A DNA stretch of 64,000 nt. Origin: Mesorhizobium sp. STM 4661 (GTDB lineage: Bacteria; Pseudomonadota; Alphaproteobacteria; Rhizobiales; Rhizobiaceae). Shown piece by piece: positions 20,503 to 30,148 of this stretch (its first letter is position 1; the number at the start of each line of letters is the position of its first letter). The stretch covers positions 1 to 64,000 of the forward strand of contig NZ_CAAF010000063.1 in the NCBI RefSeq assembly GCF_000359125.1, in the 5' to 3' direction. A model generated the notes under the pieces. It worked only from the letters and a program-made list of their open reading frames with translations. It did not search any database and was not told the origin of the DNA. The position numbers and the translations under genes are program-made.

Positions 20503-20968
20503 ATGCCAGCACCCGCCATCTATGTCGATGCCGACGCCTGCCCGGTCAAAGCCGAGGTCGAAAAGGTCGCCGAGCGCCATGGCATCATCGTCACCTTCGT
20601 CTCCAATGGCGGCCTGCGCCCGTCGCGTGATCCGATGATCCGCAATGTCGTGGTGTCGAAAGGCTAACGCCGCCGACGACTGGATCGTCGACAACGCCCG
20701 GCCCAACGACGTCGTAGTGACAGCCGATATCCCGCTCGCCGCCCGCACGGTGGCGCTTGGCGCCCATGTGCTCGGCCCGACCGGGCGCCCGTTCACGCCG
20801 GAGACGATCGGCATGGCGGTGGCGATGCGCGACCTCAAGCAGCATCTGCGCGAGACCGGCGAAAGCAAGGGCTACAATGCGAGCTTCGCGCCGCAGGACC
20901 GTTCGCGCTTTCTCGGTGAACTCGATCGCATCTTGCGACGGGCGTTGAAATCCGCCACACCGGACTAG
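20503..20968 (+). pseudogene. YaiI/YqxD family (DUF188) gene, frameshifted
   Basis: From the ATG at 20503 the reading is MPAPAIYVDADACPVKAEVE through IRNVVVSKG, the typical N-terminus of the YaiI/YqxD family (PIN-like fold, VDADACPVK motif). A TAA then ends the frame at codon 55 (20665-20667). The rest of the family sequence, NAADDWIVDNARPNDVVVTA then DIPLAARTVALGAHVLGP and onward, continues at once in the next frame to a stop at 20968. The shift equals loss of two bases or gain of one within GGCTAAC. Everything else is intact, so this is either a very recent inactivation or a sequencing error. Function of the family is unknown. Confidence 0.85.
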
Positions 20969-20993
20969 AAGAAAACCACCACCACGCTAGGCC

Positions 20994-21671
20994 ATGGCCG
21001 TCGACACGCCCCTCAAGAAACCCCTGCACCGGCACATGCAGTTCGCAGTGTCGGCCTGCGTCGGTGCAGTGGCGCTGGCCATCGCGCTGTTGTTGCGCGC
21101 GCCCCTCGCCTATTCGGTCGGCGCCAATGCGTTCTTTGCCGTCTACATCATCCTTGTCGTCGCCCAGATGCCGCGGCTCACCGGCCACTATCTGAGCAAG
21201 AATGCGCGCGCCACCGACCAGCCGGTGCTGGTCATCTTCGCCGTCACGCTTGTTGTCGTCGGTGTCGCCACCATTTCCTTGTTCCAGCTCATCAACACGA
21301 AAGACAGCAAGCAGCTCCTCGGATTGCTGTTTGCGCTGGCTTCGATCCCGCTTGGCTGGTTCACCATCCATGCGATGGCGGCGCTTCATTACGCGCATGT
21401 CTACTGGATGGACGGCGATACGATCGACACCGAAACCAAGAAGAAAAACCCGGTCGGCGGCTTCGACTTCCCCGGCGGCAAGCGGCCGGAAGGCTGGGAC
21501 TTCCTCTACTTCTCGTCGATCATCGGCATGACCGCGCAGACCGCCGACGTAAACATTACGACCTCGCATATGCGCCGCGTCGTGCTTGTCCATTCGATCC
21601 TGTCGTTCTTCTTCAACACGGTCATCGTCGCGGCGGCCGTCAACCTCGCCGTCAGTCTCGGCAGCCCGTAA
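20994..21671 (+). CDS. DUF1345 integral membrane protein
   Basis: The 225-residue protein has about five membrane segments and the DUF1345 signature near residues 168-185: WDFLYFSSIIGMTAQTADV. The family is widespread in proteobacteria; function is unknown. The ATG at 20994 follows 25 bases after the frameshifted DUF188 gene. No strong Shine-Dalgarno is visible. About 110 bases separate it from the cytochrome b gene, so a separate transcript for the latter is likely. Confidence 0.8.
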   Translation: MAVDTPLKKPLHRHMQFAVSACVGAVALAIALLLRAPLAYSVGANAFFAVYIILVVAQMPRLTGHYLSKNARATDQPVLVIFAVTLVVVGVATISLFQLINTKDSKQLLGLLFALASIPLGWFTIHAMAALHYAHVYWMDGDTIDTETKKKNPVGGFDFPGGKRPEGWDFLYFSSIIGMTAQTADVNITTSHMRRVVLVHSILSFFFNTVIVAAAVNLAVSLGSP

Positions 21672-21783
21672 TATCGAGCAGCCGTAATAAATCCGTGATC
21701 GGATGAAACATCGCTTTGACTGGCAGCGTATTGGGAGGAGAACGACTGGAAAGGCCCGCTGAGCGGTCAAGAGGACGAGACAA

Positions 21784-22665
21784 ATGGAATCGGTTGCCAG
21801 AAGTCAACCCACCGCCGGCACGGACACCGCCGCATCGAAAGATGCGACGCTGATCTACCGGCAGTCGCGCTGGACGCGGCTGACACATTGGCTCTGGGCG
21901 ATCTCGCTGTTCTTCATGCTGCTTTCCGGCCTGCAGATCTTCAATGCCCGACCCCAGCTCTATATCGGCAAGGAGTCCGGCTTCGACTATAACAACACCG
22001 TCTTTGCCATCGGCGCCGAGAACACCGCTACCGGCCCGCGCGGCTACACCGAAATCTTCGGCAAGCGTTTCGACACGACCGGCGTGCTCGGCTGGTCGGG
22101 GCCGGCCGGGCAGGAAACCTCCCGCGCCTTTCCGTCCTGGGCGACAATCCCGTCCTATTACGACCTCGGCACCGCCCGCGTCGTGCATTTCTTCTTCGCC
22201 TGGATACTGTCGACGACGCTGATCGTGTGGCTGATCGCCAGCCTGGTCAACGGCCATCTGCGCCGCGATCTCGCCCCGCGCATCGATGATCTCAAGCGCC
22301 TGCCGCGGGACATTATCGACCACGCCAAGCTCAAATTTCATCACACCCGCGAATACAACACGCTGCAGAAGATGGCCTATGGCGGCGTGCTGTTTGTGCT
22401 TTTGCCATTGATGATCATCACCGGCCTCGCCATGTCGCCGAGCATGAATTCGGTGCTGCCGTTCCTCAACGATCTCCTTGGCGGCCGGCAGACGGCGCGC
22501 ACCATCCATTTCATCGTGATGGTACTGCTCGTCGCCTTCTTCATCATCCACATGCTGATGATCTTGGCTGCCGGCCCGATCAACGAATTGCGCTCGATCA
22601 TCACCGGCTGGTACCGAACCGATCCGCCGGCGCATGACAGCCAATCGCCCGAGAGGAGCGCCTGA
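21784..22665 (+). CDS. Cytochrome b subunit of a molybdopterin oxidoreductase
   Basis: This 293-residue membrane protein has four main hydrophobic helices with histidines placed for two b-type hemes: WTRLTHWLW (helix 1), ARVVHFFFAW (helix 2), and RTIHFIVMV plus FFIIHMLMI in the last helix. The layout matches the FdnI/thiosulfate-reductase gamma type. It would pass electrons between the quinone pool and the periplasmic molybdopterin subunit encoded next, whose ATG begins two bases after this stop. A 35-residue hydrophilic N-terminus precedes helix 1, and a long periplasmic loop lies between helices 1 and 2. Confidence 0.85.
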   Translation: MESVARSQPTAGTDTAASKDATLIYRQSRWTRLTHWLWAISLFFMLLSGLQIFNARPQLYIGKESGFDYNNTVFAIGAENTATGPRGYTEIFGKRFDTTGVLGWSGPAGQETSRAFPSWATIPSYYDLGTARVVHFFFAWILSTTLIVWLIASLVNGHLRRDLAPRIDDLKRLPRDIIDHAKLKFHHTREYNTLQKMAYGGVLFVLLPLMIITGLAMSPSMNSVLPFLNDLLGGRQTARTIHFIVMVLLVAFFIIHMLMILAAGPINELRSIITGWYRTDPPAHDSQSPERSA

Positions 22666-22666
22666 C

Positions 22667-23494
22667 ATGCCAAAATTCCAGATCAGCCCCAAGCTACAGA
22701 TAAGCCCCAAGTTACAGATAAATCGAAGAAAATTCCTGACCTCGGCCAGCCTCGGCGTATCAGGCATCATGCTGTCGGGTTGCGAAGCCTTCGACAGCCA
22801 GCTCGGCGTTGGTGACGGCCTGCGCAGCTTTCTCGAAGGCGCCAACGACCTGACGCATCGCGCGCAGCGATTGCTTGCCGGTCGCGACGCGCTGGCGCCG
22901 GAATTCAGCGAAGCCGATATCCGCCAGCGACAGCGCCCGAACGGCATAACCGCGCCGGACGACGATGTCTACAAGGGCCTGCTCGCCAATGATTTCGCCG
23001 ACTGGCGGCTGGAAGTTTCCGGCCTCGTCGAGAAACCGCTGTCGCTCACCCGAGAGCAGCTCATGAACATGCCGAGCCGCACCCAGATCACGCGCCACGA
23101 CTGTGTCGAAGGCTGGAGCTGCATCGCCAAATGGACCGGCACGCCGCTGTCCCTGGTTCTCGACCAGGCCGTGGTCAAGCCGCAGGCGCGCTACGTCATG
23201 TTCCACTGCCTCGACACGATCGACCGTAGCCTGTCCGGCGACATCAAATATTACGGCTCGGTCGACCTGATCGACGCCCGCCACCCGCAGACCATCCTGG
23301 CCTATGGCCTGAACGGCAAGCCGCTGCCGGTCGAGAACGGGGCGCCGCTGCGTGTCCGCGTCGAGCGCCAGCTCGGCTACAAGATGCCAAAATATCTCAC
23401 CAAGATCGAGCTGGTCGACGGCTTCGCCACTATCGGCGGCGGCAGGGGCGGCTATTGGGAAGACAATGGCTACGACTGGTATGCCGGCATTTGA
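22667..23494 (+). CDS. Periplasmic molybdopterin-dependent oxidoreductase (sulfite oxidase/MsrP fold)
   Basis: The 275-residue protein belongs to the sulfite-oxidase-type molybdopterin family: RHDCVEGWSCIAKWTG carries the Cys thought to bind molybdenum, and LPVENGAPLRVRVERQLGYK is typical of the C-terminal part. The N-terminus has a twin-arginine signal, NRRKFLTSA, followed by a lipobox-like LSGC, so export by Tat and possible lipid anchoring are predicted. Before the twin arginine are two copies of QISPKL, encoded by an 18-bp tandem repeat (22679-22714). The cytochrome b partner precedes it, giving a YedYZ-like but distinct pair. Substrate is unknown; sulfite, sulfoxides or oxidised methionine are options. 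Confidence 0.85.
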   Translation: MPKFQISPKLQISPKLQINRRKFLTSASLGVSGIMLSGCEAFDSQLGVGDGLRSFLEGANDLTHRAQRLLAGRDALAPEFSEADIRQRQRPNGITAPDDDVYKGLLANDFADWRLEVSGLVEKPLSLTREQLMNMPSRTQITRHDCVEGWSCIAKWTGTPLSLVLDQAVVKPQARYVMFHCLDTIDRSLSGDIKYYGSVDLIDARHPQTILAYGLNGKPLPVENGAPLRVRVERQLGYKMPKYLTKIELVDGFATIGGGRGGYWEDNGYDWYAGI

Positions 23495-23599
23495 CCGTTG
23501 GTGTGCGCCGTTACTAGTTCGACAGCTTCAAATGGATGTCGCGCTTCGACACCGGCAAGCCCGAGCCCGCCAAACAATAGAGCGCGATGTCAGCGCTGT

Positions 23600-24598
23600 T
23601 CAGGCGACCTTGTCGATCAGCGGCTTCAGCGCCGGATGGATTTCCGGCGAGGCGTGCTTGATCAGCGTCAGCAGCGCCCTCTCGTTCTCATGCAGCGGCC
23701 GGCCGCCGATATGTTCGACCAGCCACCTCGCCTCGCCGGCGTCGACCGTTTCGGCACGACGAGCCAAAGCCTCGGCCGCCTTGTTCTTCGATTCCCACTC
23801 GGCCTCGATATCGCCCGGCGCGCGGTAGGCTTCCAGGATACCGGCAAGCCCGCCTGACACCATGCGGCTGAAGAAACCGCCAATTTCCGGTTCGGCCTGC
23901 TCGAAAAAGGAGTCCTGGCGCAGCGCCACGCCCCGCATTGGCGCTTCGTAGCCGGCCGAGCACATCACGAAATTGGCGATCGCCTTGACGAACACGTCGT
24001 TCCAGGACGGATCATTGCTGGCCGCGGTGGTCCGCTCATTGATCCTGAACAGCACCTCCGCCTCGGCGCGGGTGACGGCAATGTTGCCGTCGCCGCCATA
24101 GGCGTAGAGGATGCGGCGCAGAAGCTCGACTTCCGCCTTGGCGATCCTGCCGGGAACCAGCTTGCCGCCGTGCATGAGCGGCCCCTTGCCGTCGACGACG
24201 GCATGGGCGACCTGCTTGAGCGCATAGGCGCAAAGCCGGTTCGGCGAGGACTTCGCCTTTTCCAGCACACGCACCAGCAGTTCAAGCTCGGTGCGGCTGT
24301 CGACCATGCCATCGCGCGAAATCGTCCGCACCAGCCAATCGGCATTGTCTTCCGAGACATAGCCTGCCGGCTTTTCCTGATGGACGATGTAATCGGTGAC
24401 GGCCTCGACGAAGAAGTCGGGCCATTCCGCGCATTTGTCCTTGGCCGTCGCATCGAGTGCGAACAGCGCCTCGGCCTCGCCGCGGCTCACCACGCCATCG
24501 CCGAACACCTCACGGCGCAGCATCACCACATCTTCAGCCGTGATGCGATTTTTCGACGTCAGCCCGGCCACCGGCGCGCTCATGATCAGTTCGCCCAT
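23600..24598 (-). CDS. Internally duplicated protein of unknown function
   Basis: The 332-residue soluble protein contains two similar blocks, about residues 17-75 and 150-215. Both read like R-I-x-x-x-E/D-x-x-x-L-R-R, then GDG-x-V/I-S/T-R-x-E-A-E-x-LF, and later W-x-D-x-FV-x-A-x-x-x-Y/F. A weaker third piece, RDGMVDSRTELELLVRVLEK, lies between them. The GDG...E pattern recalls calcium-binding loops or TerB-like helices, but neither is established. No signal peptide or membrane segment is seen. The ATG at 24598 has GGGAACG upstream; others nearby are possible. It is convergent with the oxidoreductase gene and divergent from the gcv operon. Confidence 0.7.
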   Translation of the reverse strand: MGELIMSAPVAGLTSKNRITAEDVVMLRREVFGDGVVSRGEAEALFALDATAKDKCAEWPDFFVEAVTDYIVHQEKPAGYVSEDNADWLVRTISRDGMVDSRTELELLVRVLEKAKSSPNRLCAYALKQVAHAVVDGKGPLMHGGKLVPGRIAKAEVELLRRILYAYGGDGNIAVTRAEAEVLFRINERTTAASNDPSWNDVFVKAIANFVMCSAGYEAPMRGVALRQDSFFEQAEPEIGGFFSRMVSGGLAGILEAYRAPGDIEAEWESKNKAAEALARRAETVDAGEARWLVEHIGGRPLHENERALLTLIKHASPEIHPALKPLIDKVA

Positions 24599-24784
24599 CT
24601 TTCGTTCCCGTCCATCGCCGGCAATGCCGGTCCCAAGCACCATGTCGATCCCTATATCAGCAGTGTCTTGAGAAACCGCCAAACGGCGTGGTTAGCGAAG
24701 ACTTGTCGGGAAGATGTCGCGGGCAGGTGACAAGGTGTCGCTGACAAGCTATGGATGACGAGTCGAGGGCTTTTGCGAGCCCTA

Positions 24785-24968
24785 CCTGTTTGCGGGAGAG
24801 AGCAGCGAGAGCTGCCGCCGAAGGGGAAATCGCCCGAAATCTCTCAGGCAAAAGAACCGTAGACGGGAAAGACACTCTGGAAAGTCGGGGTTTGCCCCCG
24901 CGCCGAAGGTGTAAGCGCTGCCGACAGAGTTACGGGGCGCGAGTCTCTCAGGCTTCAGACAGAGGGGC
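24785..24968 (+). ncRNA. Tandem glycine riboswitch
   Basis: Two glycine aptamers lie head to tail. Aptamer 1 (about 24791-24868) has GCGGGAGAGAGC, GCCGAAGGGG and ATCTCTCAGGCAAAAGAACCG. Aptamer 2 (about 24870-24966) has GACACTCTGG, GCGCCGAAGGTG and GAGTCTCTCAGGCTTCAGAC. These are the conserved cores of the gcvT element. It stands 50 bases before gcvT. Glycine binding should switch on the cleavage operon so that excess glycine is burned. Confidence 0.95.
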
Positions 24969-25017
24969 ACGGACTGGTCGCCATCAGCGGCCGATTGCGT
25001 GCGACTCTGGAGATGAC

Positions 25018-26136
25018 ATGACGGGCGACGACACCAAACACCTTCCCCTCGAAGATTTGCATGCCGCCGCCGGCGCGCGCTTTGGCGCGTTCGCCGGCTG
25101 GTCGATGCCGCTGACCTATCCGGCCGGCGTAATGAAGGAGCACCTTCATACCCGCGAACAGGCCGGCCTGTTCGACATCTCGCACATGAAGCTGTTCGAG
25201 GTCAGCGGTCCGGGCGCCGCCGCACTCCTCAACCGAACTTGCCCGCTGGATGCCGGTGCGCTCGATATCTCCCAGTCCAAATACACCTTCTTCCTCAATG
25301 AGGCCGCCGGCATCATCGACGACCTTATCATCACCCGGCTTGGCGACCAGCGATTCATGGTCGTCGCCAATGCCGGCAACGCCGCCACCGACGAGAAGCA
25401 CCTGCGCGCGCTGGCCGGCGATTTCGACGCAAAGGGCGATTTCGACGCAAAGGTCGACGCACTCGACCGCGTCTTCCTGGCGATCCAGGGCCCCGAAGCA
25501 TGGGCGGCCCTTGCCCGCGCCGGCATCGAGACCGGATCGCTGCTGTTCATGCATGGCATCGAGGCCAGGCAAAACTGGTTCATGAGCCGCTCCGGCTATA
25601 CCGGCGAAGACGGTTTCGAGATCGGCCTGCCGGAAGCGGATGCACGAAATCTCGTCACTAGGCTGCTCGAAGATGAGCGCGTGCTTTGGATTGGTCTCGC
25701 CGCCCGCGACAGCTTGCGGCTGGAAGCCGGGCTATGCCTGCACGGCCAGGACATCACGCCGGAGATCGATCCGGCCAGTGCCGGGCTGATGTGGGCGATC
25801 CCCAAGGACATCCGCGCCACCGGGCCGTTCATCGGTGCCGATGCCTTGCGCGCAATAGTTGAGCGCGGCCCGGCGCAAAAACGCGTCGGCCTGAAGCCGG
25901 AAGGCCGCCAGCCGGTGCGCGCCGGCGCCGCCCTGTTCGACGCTGACGGCAATCAGGCCGGCGATGTCACGTCAGGTGGTTTCGGACCATCGGCCGGCCA
26001 CCCGGTTGCCATGGGCTATGTCCAGACTGCGCTGGCCAAGCCCGGCGCCCGGCTTTTCGCCGATGTGCGCGGGACGAAAATCCCGATCGATATCAATCCC
26101 CTGCCCTTCACACCTCATCGCTACCGCAAAGGATAA
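25018..26136 (+). CDS. gcvT: Aminomethyltransferase, T-protein of the glycine cleavage system
   Basis: The 372-residue protein moves the methylene group from the aminomethyl-lipoyl arm of GcvH to tetrahydrofolate, releasing ammonia. Family features seen are FAGWSMPLTY near the N-terminus, LFDISHMKLFEVSG, SRSGYTGEDGFEI (folate-site region) and LRLEAGLCLHGQD. The ATG at 25018 has CTGGAG upstream; an overlapping ATG at 25013 opens into an immediate stop. A perfect 18-bp tandem duplication at 25418-25453 adds DFDAKG twice in a surface loop; the frame is kept. It is the first gene of a riboswitch-controlled gcvTHP operon, six bases from gcvH. Confidence 0.97.
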   Translation: MTGDDTKHLPLEDLHAAAGARFGAFAGWSMPLTYPAGVMKEHLHTREQAGLFDISHMKLFEVSGPGAAALLNRTCPLDAGALDISQSKYTFFLNEAAGIIDDLIITRLGDQRFMVVANAGNAATDEKHLRALAGDFDAKGDFDAKVDALDRVFLAIQGPEAWAALARAGIETGSLLFMHGIEARQNWFMSRSGYTGEDGFEIGLPEADARNLVTRLLEDERVLWIGLAARDSLRLEAGLCLHGQDITPEIDPASAGLMWAIPKDIRATGPFIGADALRAIVERGPAQKRVGLKPEGRQPVRAGAALFDADGNQAGDVTSGGFGPSAGHPVAMGYVQTALAKPGARLFADVRGTKIPIDINPLPFTPHRYRKG

Positions 26137-26142
26137 GTCCCG

Positions 26143-26511
26143 ATGGCAAAGACCTATTTCACCGAAGACCACGAATGGCTCCGCGTCGAAAGCGGCGTCG
26201 CCACTGTCGGCATCACCGACTACGCGCAGGAGCAGCTCGGCGATCTCGTCTTCGTCGAATTGCCCGAGACCGGTCGCAAGCTCGCCAAGGGCGATACCGC
26301 GGTGGTGGTCGAATCCGTCAAGGCGGCGTCCGACGTCTATGCGCCGGTCGATGGCGAGATCACCGAAGCCAACAACGCGCTGTCGTCGGATCCGTCTCTG
26401 GTCAATTCGGCGGCGACCGGCGACGGCTGGCTGTGGAAGATGAAGCTCGCCAATGAAAGCCAGCTCGAGGGCCTCCTCGATGAGGCCGGCTACCAGGCTC
26501 ACATCGGTTGA
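26143..26511 (+). CDS. gcvH: Glycine cleavage system H protein
   Basis: This 122-residue lipoyl carrier protein carries ESVKAASDVYAPVDGEI, whose lysine takes lipoic acid and shuttles the aminomethyl group between the P, T and L proteins. Start MAKTYFTEDHEWL is canonical. It sits between gcvT and gcvP at close spacing (6 and 16 bases), so all three are one transcript. Confidence 0.97.
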   Translation: MAKTYFTEDHEWLRVESGVATVGITDYAQEQLGDLVFVELPETGRKLAKGDTAVVVESVKAASDVYAPVDGEITEANNALSSDPSLVNSAATGDGWLWKMKLANESQLEGLLDEAGYQAHIG

Positions 26512-26527
26512 TATCAGGATATTGAAC

Positions 26528-29340
<2,813 letters not shown>

Positions 29341-29341
<1 letters not shown>

Positions 29342-29389
29342 ACCATGATCCCGAAAAGTGGAATCCGGTTTTCGGACAAGATCATGGTC
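29341..29389. repeat. Dispersed intergenic palindrome, copy 2
   Basis: GACCATGATC (29341-29350) and GATCATGGTC (29380-29389) are exact inverse arms around CCGAAAA...TTTTCGG. It starts at the gcvP stop codon and lies between convergent genes, where a stable hairpin could help end or protect both transcripts. Confidence 0.85.
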
Positions 29390-29412
29390 TAACAAGAAGA
29401 TAGAAGCCTCAA

Positions 29413-30012
29413 TCAGGCAGAACGCAGGGCCGGCCCGACCTGGTCGGCCCTGCTTGCCTTGTTCTGGCCAATGACGCGGTTTCGCCCGGCCCGCTTTGCC
29501 GCATAAAGCGCTGCGTCGGCTGCGGCCAGCACGTCGTCGAGACTGCTGCCGCCAGCCTTGCCAAAGCCGATGCCGCCGCTGACCGTGCTGCGCAATGGAC
29601 CAAGCGGGGTGGTCACGATTTCGGTGCCGAAGGCGACGCTGATCTTGCTGGCAAGATCGTGGGCTCTCTCTTCCGTCATCCGGGACATGACCAGCGCGAA
29701 CTCCTCGCCGCCCAGCCGGAAGGCGTCGACGCCGGTCCTGGCATATTTATTGATGACGGCGGCGAAACGGCACAGAACCTGATCGCCGACCGGGTGACCG
29801 AAGACATCGTTCGTCTTCTTGAAATGGTCGAGGTCGAACATGGCGACGGACATGAAGGAGCCGAAGGCACGCTCGCCATAGAGTGAAGTCAGCCCACGCC
29901 GGTTCATCAGCGCGGTCAATGGATCGGTCATGGTCTCGGCCTTCAATTCGATCTGCGCCTGCAAATGGTGGAGTGAGAGCGTCAAGGCGATGCTCCAACG
30001 CTTTCGGCCCAT
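29413..30012 (-). CDS. Short GGDEF-domain diguanylate cyclase
   Basis: The 199-residue protein is almost only a GGDEF domain (about residues 30-185) after a short helical lead, with TDPLTALMNRRGL, AMFDLDHFKKTND and the active-site RLGGEEFAL. The position expected for the inhibitory I-site reads TGVD instead of RxxD, so classical product inhibition is probably missing. No sensory or membrane part is encoded; an in-frame TAG lies 15 codons upstream of the ATG, so it is not simply a mis-called start. It makes c-di-GMP if active. It is divergent from parE. Confidence 0.85.
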   Translation of the reverse strand: MGRKRWSIALTLSLHHLQAQIELKAETMTDPLTALMNRRGLTSLYGERAFGSFMSVAMFDLDHFKKTNDVFGHPVGDQVLCRFAAVINKYARTGVDAFRLGGEEFALVMSRMTEERAHDLASKISVAFGTEIVTTPLGPLRSTVSGGIGFGKAGGSSLDDVLAAADAALYAAKRAGRNRVIGQNKASRADQVGPALRSA

Positions 30013-30148
30013 TTCGGCCGCTTGGTTGTCGGATGGTTTTGCGGTAAGAGGGCTCTATTCCTCGAACGTAACAGGAACCTCCGTCGCCTGCCCGCAAAAA
30101 GCGTGGCAGTATCGGGGGTGATTCGCAGCATCGCAATCCAGGACCAGC

